From positions 62,001-126,000 of the forward strand of contig CANRIA010000001.1 of NCBI GenBank assembly GCA_947630555.1: a stretch of 64,000 nucleotides of DNA, in the 5' to 3' direction. Under the pieces are notes generated by a model, which saw only the letters and a list, made by a program, of their open reading frames with translations, was not told the DNA's origin and searched no databases. Position 1 is the first letter of the stretch. Each line of letters opens with the position of its first letter. Below are positions 9,380 to 16,454 of the stretch, one piece after another. The translations under genes and the position numbers were made by a program. This stretch comes from an uncultured Clostridia bacterium (GTDB lineage: Bacteria > Bacillota > Clostridia > Oscillospirales > Ruminococcaceae).

Positions 9380-10375
9380 TTACAGCGCCGACCAACCTTT
9401 CGGCACAAAAATCTCGTTAAATTCCTTGATGGCAAAGCCGTCGGTCATGCCTGCTATATAGTCGCACACCGCTCTGTCCTTGCCGTATTTTTCAGCCAGA
9501 GTGCGGTAAAGCGGCGGCATATTGCCTATATCGTTATAGTAATACTCATACAGTTTTGCGATAAGTCCGCCTGTTTTTTCTTCCTCAGCCTTGCACAGCG
9601 GATTTGTATACACATTTTCAAACATAAACTTGTGCAGCAGGTCATGCGCGCGTTTTATGCTTTCGGGTATCGCTATATTTTCCGCGCCGTTTTCAGCAAT
9701 TGCCTCCACCAGCGTGGTTATTCTTTTGCTTTTTGAATTGCCCAGAATATCTGTAGCAGCCTGCGGCAGGTCGCTTTCTTTTATTATCCCTGCCCGAATA
9801 GAATCGTCAATATCGTGGTTTATATACGCAATAACATCGGCAAGGCGCACAACACAGCCTTCTTTGGTTTCTGCCGTCTGATTTGTATGCTTCATTATCC
9901 CATCGCGAACCTCATATGTAAGGTCAAGACCCTTGCCGTCTTTTTCAATAACATCAACAACGCGCAGGCTTTGCTCGTAATGCTTAAAGCCCTCGGGGCA
10001 AAGCTCATTCAGCGCTCTCTCACCTGCGTGCCCAAACGGCGTGTGTCCCAGGTCGTGTCCCAGCGCTATTGCCTCGGTCAGGTCTTCGTTCAGTGCCAGC
10101 GCACGCGAAATAGTTCTCGCTATCTGCGAAACTTCAAGGGTATGTGTCAGCCGCGTGCGGTAGTGGTCGCCTGCCGGTATTAAAAACACCTGCGTTTTAT
10201 GTTTCAGCCTGCGAAAGGCGTTGCTGTGCAGTATTCTGTCGCGGTCGCGCTGAAACTCGGTGCGCAGATTATCCATCGGCACGGGCGTTTGTCTGCCCTT
10301 GGTGTCGCACGCTTTGCAGGCATACTCGGACAAAAAGAGTTTTTCATTTTGTTCTGTACGTTCTCTTGGCAGCAC
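9380..10375 (-). CDS. dgt: dGTPase-like HD-domain deoxynucleoside triphosphate triphosphohydrolase
   Basis: Hydrolyses dNTPs to deoxynucleoside plus triphosphate; the exact substrate of the short Gram-positive form is not settled. The 331-aa protein has the HD-domain pattern HRT..THTLEV, then GHDLGHTPFGHAGE, and the N-terminal FRRLKHKTQVF typical of the family. I choose GTG 10375, eight bases after GGAGG. An in-frame GTG at 10384 overlaps that ribosome site. Upstream of dnaG and rpoD, as in many clostridia, which suggests coupling of nucleotide pools and replication. Confidence 0.92.
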   Translation of the reverse strand: MLPRERTEQNEKLFLSEYACKACDTKGRQTPVPMDNLRTEFQRDRDRILHSNAFRRLKHKTQVFLIPAGDHYRTRLTHTLEVSQIARTISRALALNEDLTEAIALGHDLGHTPFGHAGERALNELCPEGFKHYEQSLRVVDVIEKDGKGLDLTYEVRDGIMKHTNQTAETKEGCVVRLADVIAYINHDIDDSIRAGIIKESDLPQAATDILGNSKSKRITTLVEAIAENGAENIAIPESIKRAHDLLHKFMFENVYTNPLCKAEEEKTGGLIAKLYEYYYNDIGNMPPLYRTLAEKYGKDRAVCDYIAGMTDGFAIKEFNEIFVPKGWSAL

Positions 10376-10497
10376 ACTACACACCTCCTACACATCTGAC
10401 AGCAAAATTTATTTTACATAATAATATACAAACAAAAATGCTTTTCACCTTTAAAAAACAAGCCTTCACTTATAATTTTGTAGACATTTACAATAAT

Positions 10498-11118
10498 TTA
10501 TGCAAAATCGGCAGAAAAAATGTCCGATATGTCAATAGCAGCCTTGCCGCCCGTTATATCGGTGAGCTTCTTGCAAAACTTTTCTGACTTTTCGGCTTTC
10601 ACGAGCATACTCAGGCGCACATCGCTGCCAAAATCGCTCTCTATTACCTTTACTTCAAACTTGGGCAGAATATACGATATTTTGCCGTAAAAGCCATACT
10701 CGCAGCGGCAGTCTACCCTAACGGCATCGCACATGACTTTAAGTTTTGCGCTATCGAGTGCTTTTGCGCACGCTGTAGAATACGCCCTTACAAGCCCGTT
10801 TGCGCCCAGCAGCACGCCGCCAAAATACCTCGTCACCACCGCACAGACATCTGTAACTCCCCTTTTTAAAAGCACATCAAGCACGGGCACGCCTGCTGTA
10901 CCCTGCGGTTCGCCGTCGTCGCTGTAGCGCGTAGTATTGTTTTCCCTCAGCACATAGGCATACACGTTATGCCTTGCCTTGCGGTTTTGCGCCTTCACGC
11001 TGTTTATGAAGTCCACCGCCTGCTGCTCTGTCTGCACGGGGCAAACAGCTGCAAAAAACTGCGACTTTTTCTCCTCATACTGCCCTGCGGCTTTTTCTGC
11101 CAAAGTTATATATCCCAT
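10498..11118 (-). CDS. yigZ: YigZ/IMPACT family protein
   Basis: 206 aa. N-terminal UPF0029/IMPACT domain with KSQFFAAVCPV, RHNVYAYVLR, YSDDGEPQGTAGVPVL and VTRYFGGVLLGANGLVRAY, then a C-terminal DUF1949 ferredoxin-like domain. IMPACT homologues in eukaryotes act on the Gcn1/Gcn2 translation-stress pathway; the bacterial role is unknown. It lies between rpmE and dgt on the same strand. GGAG precedes the ATG. Confidence 0.9.
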   Translation of the reverse strand: MGYITLAEKAAGQYEEKKSQFFAAVCPVQTEQQAVDFINSVKAQNRKARHNVYAYVLRENNTTRYSDDGEPQGTAGVPVLDVLLKRGVTDVCAVVTRYFGGVLLGANGLVRAYSTACAKALDSAKLKVMCDAVRVDCRCEYGFYGKISYILPKFEVKVIESDFGSDVRLSMLVKAEKSEKFCKKLTDITGGKAAIDISDIFSADFA

Positions 11119-11137
11119 ATCTGTCTCCTATATAAAG

Positions 11138-11166
11138 CAACAGCCCGTCGCCAAAGCAACGGGCAG
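11138..11166 (-). terminator. Weak hairpin after rpmE
   Basis: GCCCGT and ACGGGC pair across a ten-base loop directly after rpmE. The following T tract is poor, so it may attenuate and not fully terminate transcription into yigZ. Confidence 0.45.
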
Positions 11167-11175
11167 CTATCAGCA

Positions 11176-11376
11176 TTAGTCAAGATTGAAACGCTTCTTG
11201 AATCTGTCAACACGTCCTCCGGTATCAACAAGCTTCTGCTTGCCGGTAAAGAACGGGTGGCACTTTGAACAAATTTCAACGTGAATATCCTTCTTTGTGG
11301 AACGCGTTTTGATAACGTTGCCGCAGTGGCAGGTTATCGTGGTTTCCTCGTACTTAGGGTGAATTCCTTCCTTCAT
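11176..11376 (-). CDS. rpmE: Ribosomal protein L31, zinc-binding type
   Basis: 66 aa, full length for L31. The two zinc-ligand pairs are present: CHCG near residue 16 and CSKC near 36 (C+ form). It begins [11 protein letters not shown], the standard start. L31 bridges the subunits of the ribosome. GGAGG is nine bases upstream and a consensus promoter lies at 11477-11505. The 100-nt leader has interleaved complementary segments (see the separate entry). In Bacillus the C+ form is replaced by a C- form on zinc starvation; no C- copy is in this window. Confidence 0.97.
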   Translation of the reverse strand: MKEGIHPKYEETTITCHCGNVIKTRSTKKDIHVEICSKCHPFFTGKQKLVDTGGRVDRFKKRFNLD

Positions 11377-11394
11377 TATATTTTCCTCCTTCCG

Positions 11395-11451
11395 ACTGAA
11401 ATTATGACGACATAGAAGCCCATCATTTCAGTTCAGACAGTAGTTCTATGT
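11395..11451 (-). promoter_or_regulatory. Structured rpmE leader, candidate L31 autoregulatory element
   Basis: In transcript order there are four segments: a ACATAGAA (11451-11444), b ACTGAAAT (11432-11425), a' TTCTATGT (11417-11410), b' ATTTCAGT (11402-11395). a pairs with a' and b with b' over 8 bp each, in interleaved order, which is a pseudoknot or a switch. b' ends seven bases before the GGAGG site. L31 leaders with structure are known in several bacterial groups; whether this belongs to one is untested. Confidence 0.5.
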
Positions 11452-11476
11452 ATTCTATCAATCAACGTACCCAAAT

Positions 11477-11505
11477 ATTATAACACAAAAAGTTATGTAC
11501 GTCAA
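11477..11505 (-). promoter_or_regulatory. Sigma-A promoter of rpmE
   Basis: Minus strand TTGACG (11500-11505), 17 bp, TATAAT (11477-11482). Confidence 0.85.
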
Positions 11506-11528
11506 GAGTTTTTTATAAAAAATAATAC

Positions 11529-11557
11529 TTGCCAAACTGTTTGCTGTATGTTATACT
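11529..11557 (+). promoter_or_regulatory. Promoter of the small membrane protein gene
   Basis: TTGCCA (11529-11534), 17 bp, TATACT (11552-11557), divergent from the rpmE promoter. Confidence 0.65.
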
Positions 11558-11599
11558 TAATATAAATATTTTGCACAAAATAAAACAGGAGGAAACGTT

Positions 11600-11842
11600 A
11601 TGAGAGAAAAACTTTTATTTCTCGGTATGCTGGTGCTCAGCGTGCTTTACTGGGTAGAGGTTGTGGGTGCAGGCTCATACGAATGGTATCAGTACATTGG
11701 GCTGGCGATTACGGTGCTCACCATTCTGCCGTGGCTGATAAGCATACTGATATCGCAGCGCAAAAAGTCTAAAGAGCGCGCCGAGGAAGCCGCTCTGAAA
11801 GCCGCCAAGCGCGAGGCGAAAGAAGCCAAAAAGAGTAAATAA
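11600..11842 (+). CDS. Small two-helix membrane protein, unknown function
   Basis: 80 aa. Two hydrophobic segments (about 5-23 and 31-50) are followed by a strongly charged Lys/Glu/Ala tail that looks helical. The gene has its own promoter, an AGGAGG ribosome site five bases from ATG, and a strong terminator, so it is a genuine monocistronic unit. I do not recognise a family. Confidence 0.75.
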   Translation: MREKLLFLGMLVLSVLYWVEVVGAGSYEWYQYIGLAITVLTILPWLISILISQRKKSKERAEEAALKAAKREAKEAKKSK

Positions 11843-11850
11843 TCCGCACT

Positions 11851-11885
11851 AAAAAAGGTTTGGAAGCATTATCCAAACCTTTTTG
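11851..11885 (+). terminator. Bidirectional intrinsic terminator
   Basis: AAAAAGGTTTGG and CCAAACCTTTTT flank a nine-base loop between two convergent genes (small membrane protein and ilvE). Confidence 0.88.
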
Positions 11886-11901
11886 TTTATGTAGCTTTTT
11901 A

Positions 11902-12969
11902 TTACAGCTTTTCTACCCAGCCGAAAGTATCTTCTATCTTGCCCCACTGAATGCCCGTCATGGTGTCATACAGCATTTGCGAGATAGGGCCTATCTCGTT
12001 GTTGTTGATAGTCATTACCTTGTCGTTCCATTTCAGGTGACCTACAGGCGAGATAACAGCCGCCGTGCCCGTGCCGAACACTTCACTGAGTTTGCCGCTG
12101 TCGTAAGCGTCTGCAACTTCCTGAATGGTTATACGTCTCTCGCTTACCGGTATGCCCTTAGCGCGGCACACATCAAGGGCCGACTTTCTTGTTATACCGG
12201 GAAGTATTGAGCCTTGCAGCATAGGCGTTACTACCTCGCCGTCTATAACGAACATTATGTTCATAGCGCCTACTTCTTCTATGTACTTCTGCTCAACGCC
12301 GTCAAGCCACAGCACCTGAGAATAGTTCTGCTTGTGCGCCTCGTCCTGTCCTATGAGCGAAGCAGCGTAGTTGCCGCCTGTTTTAGCAAATCCCATACCG
12401 CCTCTTACTGCTCTTACATACTTGCTCTCAACATATATAGAAACGGGGTTGAGACCTGTTTCATAATACGCGCCGGAGGGTGAAAGTATTATAAAGAACA
12501 TATAGTGGTCGGCAGGCTTAACGCCGAGGAAGGGGTCGACCGATATAATGAACGGTCTTACATAAAGTGATGCTCCGTCGGTATGGGGCACCCAGTCTTT
12601 ATCCACCTCAACAAGCGCGTGCAAAGCCTGCAAGCAATCCTGCTCGTCGATACGCGGTATAACGAGTCTGTCGTTGGAAACGTTCATTCTCTTGAAATTC
12701 TCGATAGGTCTGAAAAACTGTATATCGCCGTCGGCAGTCCTATACGCTTTCAGTCCCTCAAAGACAGTCTGACCGTAGTGCAGGCACATTGCGGCAGGCG
12801 AGATCTGGAAGTCCTCATACGGCACTATTCTTGGGTCGTGCCAGCCCTTGCCGGTGATATAATCCATTACGAACATATGGTCTGTAAAGATATGACCGAA
12901 TCCGAGCTTTGTTTCGTCCTGCGGCTTAGCCTTGGAATTTTTTGTAAGCTCATATCTGATATTCAGCAT
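11902..12969 (-). CDS. ilvE: Branched-chain amino acid aminotransferase
   Basis: Fold-type IV PLP enzyme of 355 aa that interconverts leucine, isoleucine and valine with their 2-oxo acids using glutamate/2-oxoglutarate. Motifs: GQTVFEGLKAYR, the PLP lysine region FAKTGGNYAASL, EVGAMNIMFV and the late FGTGTAAVISPVG. Length and motifs fit the group II (eukaryote-like) BCAT. No T-box or leader peptide is seen in the 130-base upstream gap, only a consensus promoter at 13005-13033. Monocistronic. Confidence 0.95.
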   Translation of the reverse strand: MLNIRYELTKNSKAKPQDETKLGFGHIFTDHMFVMDYITGKGWHDPRIVPYEDFQISPAAMCLHYGQTVFEGLKAYRTADGDIQFFRPIENFKRMNVSNDRLVIPRIDEQDCLQALHALVEVDKDWVPHTDGASLYVRPFIISVDPFLGVKPADHYMFFIILSPSGAYYETGLNPVSIYVESKYVRAVRGGMGFAKTGGNYAASLIGQDEAHKQNYSQVLWLDGVEQKYIEEVGAMNIMFVIDGEVVTPMLQGSILPGITRKSALDVCRAKGIPVSERRITIQEVADAYDSGKLSEVFGTGTAAVISPVGHLKWNDKVMTINNNEIGPISQMLYDTMTGIQWGKIEDTFGWVEKL

Positions 12970-13004
12970 TTTAAGATCCTTCTTTCATAAAATTTATCAA
13001 AAAT

Positions 13005-13033
13005 ATTATAACTCTTTTTTACGGATTTTGCAA
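13005..13033 (-). promoter_or_regulatory. Sigma-A promoter of ilvE
   Basis: Minus strand TTGCAA (13028-13033), 17 bp, TATAAT (13005-13010). Confidence 0.75.
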
Positions 13034-13100
13034 GAGGTTTTGCACAAAAACTTCAAAAACATCTGAAAAACGCTCAGAAAGGGGTTTAAAATGAAAGAAT

Positions 13101-14006
13101 TTACTGTGCAAACGTCTTTTGCGGTATAATAATATCGAGCGCTTTTCGGTGATTTGTTATCTCTGCGACCTTATATTTGCCGCCGTCCTCGCCGTCAAGA
13201 GTCCACGCTATTTCCTCGTCGCAGGTTATTCGCAGTGATGAAGTCTTGAAAGTAACAAAGTGCTTGGGGTCAAGGTCGCCGACCAGAAGCTTTGCCAGCA
13301 GCCCCTGAAATTCCATAATGCCGTTGGGCATTTTTATAAGCACAACTTCAAACAGGCCGTCATCAAAAAACACATCTTTTGTGGTGATAAGCTGCTTCAT
13401 GCCGCCCACAGAAAAGGCATTTGTCACCATGCCTAAAAGAAAATCCCCCTGCAAGACTTCGCCGTCATGCTCCACAGTAAGTTCATATGCCTCAAGTTTG
13501 TTGAGGCGTTTTGCGCCCTCAAGAATATATGCAAGATGACCGAGCACATTCTTAACGTTCTGCGGAGTTTCATAAGAAACATCTGTAAAAGCGCCGAAAG
13601 CTGCAACATAGCAGTAATATTCGCCGTTGAAAGAGCCTATATCTATATTGTAGCGTTTGCCTTCCAGAACGTTTTTGGCGGCTTCTGAGACGTTCTTGGG
13701 TATATCAACGCTTCTGGCAAAGTCGTTTGTCGTGCCCGACGGTATATACCCCAGCGGCACGTTTACACCGCTTTTCAGTATGCCCTTAATGCTCTCGCTG
13801 AGGGTGCCGTCGCCGCCCGAAACCACGATAAGGTCATATTTTTCGGCGTTTTCGCTTATTTTTTCAAAGGCATCAAGCCTATACTGCGTGGGGTAGGCTG
13901 TAACCAAATATCCGCCTGCGGTAAAGGTATTTATTATATCGCTCAGGTTGTCAGCTACCTGGCTTCTTCCTGCGCGCGCGTTATAAATAAAAAGCATTTT
14001 CTTCAT
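13101..14006 (-). CDS. Diacylglycerol/lipid kinase, YegS/DagK family
   Basis: 301 aa. N-terminal DAGK catalytic domain with FIYNARAGR, the nucleotide loop VVSGGDGTLSESI and the LGYIPSGTTNDFARS segment; the C-terminal beta-sandwich ends with the conserved WTLDGED. These enzymes phosphorylate membrane diacylglycerol or related lipids, recycling lipid from teichoic acid synthesis. Start at ATG 14006, nine bases after GGAG; an ATG five codons upstream lacks a ribosome site. A promoter TTGACA-17-TAAAAT lies at 14045-14073. Confidence 0.92.
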   Translation of the reverse strand: MKKMLFIYNARAGRSQVADNLSDIINTFTAGGYLVTAYPTQYRLDAFEKISENAEKYDLIVVSGGDGTLSESIKGILKSGVNVPLGYIPSGTTNDFARSVDIPKNVSEAAKNVLEGKRYNIDIGSFNGEYYCYVAAFGAFTDVSYETPQNVKNVLGHLAYILEGAKRLNKLEAYELTVEHDGEVLQGDFLLGMVTNAFSVGGMKQLITTKDVFFDDGLFEVVLIKMPNGIMEFQGLLAKLLVGDLDPKHFVTFKTSSLRITCDEEIAWTLDGEDGGKYKVAEITNHRKALDIIIPQKTFAQ

Positions 14007-14044
14007 AAACCTGATCTCCATAGTGTGTCTGTATATACAAAATT

Positions 14045-14073
14045 ATTTTATACCTTTTATATTTTTTTGTCAA
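14045..14073 (-). promoter_or_regulatory. Promoter of the lipid kinase gene
   Basis: Minus strand TTGACA (14068-14073), 17 bp, TAAAAT (14045-14050). Confidence 0.6.
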
Positions 14074-14115
14074 TAGAATTATTCTTAATTTTTTGAAATA
14101 TATTGTCTGCCGCAC

Positions 14116-14144
14116 TTTACAAAGGGTATAAAATGTGGTAAAAT
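14116..14144 (+). promoter_or_regulatory. Promoter of the TPR membrane protein gene
   Basis: TTTACA (14116-14121), 17 bp, TAAAAT (14139-14144). Confidence 0.6.
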
Positions 14145-14183
14145 ATTAATGTGTGACTTAAAGCTTTAGGGGAGGCGAAAAGT

Positions 14184-15026
14184 TTGAAACACCCTGTTTT
14201 CTTCGCGCTTAAGGCTGTATGGCTGATATTCTGCGCATCGCTTGTGGCTGCCTGTGCCGCTGTGACTATAGTATGGCTGACGGGCAGTGTGCGGCAGCTC
14301 AGGCAGCTTTCGCTGATATTTTTTGACACATTTGCCGTTGCTGTTATCGCTTGCGCTGCAATAGCTATAATAAAGGTATCTGCAAAGGCGCGCAGATTCT
14401 ACTCGATATACTCAAAAAGCCTTGAAGAGGGCTACACCGACAGGTTCTTTGAATATTTTGAAAAACGCGCAAAGCGAGCTTTTACCAAAAGAGGAAAGTT
14501 TGCGGCGGTCATGGCGCTGGCTTCATGCTATGCAGAGGCAGGCAGGTATGCTGATGCGGTAGAGGCGCTGCACAGGATAGATTTTTTCTCACTGAGGGAA
14601 AGGGCAAGGGCTGAATACTACAGCACGGCGCTTTATATTGAAATAATTTCCGGCAGCCTGGCAGAGGCAGAAAAGTTATATGCCGCAAGTAAAAACCTTT
14701 TGGAAGAATACAGCGGCGGCAGCTTTGGCGAGGAGATAGCCTGCACAATTGCGGCGCTTTCGTTTGCGCGCGGCGACTTTTACGATGCCGAGACAAAGCT
14801 TTTGCAGCTTTGCGAACACCCTCTGCCCGACCGCATTGCATCTGCTTGCGGAGTATACCTTACTATGATATATCTACAGACCGACAGGCTTGAAAAGGCA
14901 AAATCGGCGGCTGAGATGACTATTCCCAACGTTTCAACATACCGCGACAAACAGACACTTCTGCGGCTTATGAAGTGCATTGAAAATGCCTACGGCGCGC
15001 AAAGCGAAAGTACTAGCTTATCTTAA
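14184..15026 (+). CDS. Membrane protein with TPR-like repeats, unknown function
   Basis: 280 aa starting at TTG, eight bases after a strong GGGGAGG. Two membrane segments (about 7-30 and 42-62) are followed by about 210 residues of paired helices with TPR-like spacing (AVMALASCYAEAGRYADAVEAL, EEIACTIAALSFARGDFYDAETKLLQL, GVYLTMIYLQTDRLEKAKSAAE). A cytoplasmic scaffold anchored in the membrane is likely. It has its own promoter and no obvious partner. No enzymatic motif is visible. Confidence 0.72.
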   Translation: MKHPVFFALKAVWLIFCASLVAACAAVTIVWLTGSVRQLRQLSLIFFDTFAVAVIACAAIAIIKVSAKARRFYSIYSKSLEEGYTDRFFEYFEKRAKRAFTKRGKFAAVMALASCYAEAGRYADAVEALHRIDFFSLRERARAEYYSTALYIEIISGSLAEAEKLYAASKNLLEEYSGGSFGEEIACTIAALSFARGDFYDAETKLLQLCEHPLPDRIASACGVYLTMIYLQTDRLEKAKSAAEMTIPNVSTYRDKQTLLRLMKCIENAYGAQSESTSLS

Positions 15027-15935
15027 TTGCATTGTTAAGATAAATCTAAGTTTGCGCTTACGCGCAGCGCAGGAGCGCACACTTTGACCGCCACAACGCA
15101 CAAAGTTTTTAAGTCTTGTCAAGACAATAAAAGTTTTCGGTCAAGCCTTTTTCAAAAGGGTCGTCAAGGTCGCAGCGTATGCAAGCATACGCCACGCCGG
15201 TGAAACCCTCGTCGCCTGCGGTCGCTTGCGAACGCTACCGCAGTACGGCGAAATCCCCATACGGTAGGCGCTCCGCAAATGGGTGTAGCGGTCGTAAACG
15301 ACCGCGGGGGAAGAATTTTTCGCATTTTAATTTTGGAGCGAAAAATTCTTCGGGCGTTCCCAACGGGAACGCTACGCCCATGCAAGAGAGGGCGTTCCCT
15401 AATGAGAAGTTATATCAAATTTACCGCGTTCCATTATGGAACGCCGTGCTATATGTGAAGTTTTAGCTGGCTTATAGGCGCAAACTTTTAACAATGCTAT
15501 TGCGCACGCAAGCGCGTGCAGGCAAGAAAGCCAAGGTCTTTTCATAGGAAAATCCCTCTCTTACAGGGATTTTCCTCTTGAAAAACAATCCACCGGATTG
15601 TTTTTCAATTCACCTTTTTCGGAGCGCACGTTGTGTTTGTGGGGCTTTGCCCCACACCCCACGACCCTTTTGAAAAAGGGTCGATCGAAAACTTTTCCTT
15701 TCTTGACAAGAACTCAAAGTTTTGCGTACAGTAAGGCGGTGAACGAAAAAAGCCCATCACGCCGTAAGGTGTGCGCCGCCGACCGTTTTTGGCGGCGAGG
15801 GATTTTTTCTGCACTTGCCAGACTGTTCACAGTCTGGCAACGTGTGCGCTCCTGCGCCGCGCGTAAGCGCAAATAATAATTTATATCACAAACACCTTAT
15901 AAATGGTGTAATCTAATAATGAAAGGTTTGAAAAT
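15027..15935. repeat. Gene-free 0.9-kb mosaic of intergenic repeats
   Basis: No credible coding frame. It contains: a module with AAGTCTTGTCAAGACAAT and a GGTCAAGCC tail (15111-15166, again at 25891); GCGTTCCATTATGGAACGC (15426-15444); a GGGATTTTCC hairpin (about 15550-15580); GACCCTTTTGAAAAAGGGTC plus ATCGAAAACTTTT (about 15663-15698, again at 6231); the GCCGCCGACCG...GGCGGCGAGG hairpin (about 15775-15800); and the palindromic CACTTGCCAGACTG...CAGTCTGGCAACGTGTG unit (15812-15846). Each can fold as a hairpin. Confidence 0.75.
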
Positions 15936-16439
15936 ATGGTAGAGCAGCTTATAGACTGGCTTACAACCACTCTCTCGGCACTGCCGAAGGAACTTATAAT
16001 TTTTATTATCTCTATGATACCGATACTGGAACTGAGGGGCGGCATTATTGCGGCTTCGCTTTTGCACGTGCCGATAACCACCGCCATACCCGTATGCCTT
16101 ATAGGAAACATTATACCTATACCGTTCATTTTGCTGTTTATAACGAAGATATTCGAACTGATGAAAAAGACAAAACACCTCGGCGGCTTGGTGACAAAGC
16201 TTGAAAACAAAGCAATAGGCAAGAGCGACAAGATACAAAAATATGAATTCTGGGGGCTGGTGCTGTTTGTAGGCATACCCCTGCCGGGCACGGGCGCATG
16301 GACGGGTTCGCTGATAGCGGCGCTGTTGCAGGTAAAGCTGAAAAAAGCCGTTCCTGCGATATTTTTAGGGCTGCTGCTTGCGGTGCTGATAATGTGCACC
16401 GTTTCATACTTTATTCCTTGGCTGATAAAAGCTATTTAA
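15936..16439 (+). CDS. Small multidrug export family (COG2426) membrane protein
   Basis: 167 aa, about four to five membrane helices. The pattern SMIPILELRGGIIAA near the N-terminus and VGIPLPGTGAWTGSLIAALL in the middle are the two paired half-motifs of the Sm_multidrug_ex family (PF06695). Despite the name, transport of drugs is not established for most members. AAAGG lies nine bases before ATG. The GH2 gene starts 16 bases later, so the two may be co-transcribed, without a clear functional link. Confidence 0.85.
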   Translation: MVEQLIDWLTTTLSALPKELIIFIISMIPILELRGGIIAASLLHVPITTAIPVCLIGNIIPIPFILLFITKIFELMKKTKHLGGLVTKLENKAIGKSDKIQKYEFWGLVLFVGIPLPGTGAWTGSLIAALLQVKLKKAVPAIFLGLLLAVLIMCTVSYFIPWLIKAI

Positions 16440-16454
16440 GGAGGCTTTGGGCAA

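Noticed and set aside
12970..13100. T-box or leader-peptide attenuator before ilvE
   Set aside because: Only a simple promoter and ribosome site are seen; no T-box sequence, terminator or branched-chain-rich leader.
15598..15876. 92-codon frame in the repeat mosaic
   Set aside because: Crosses several repeat hairpins, lacks a ribosome site and has no family resemblance.
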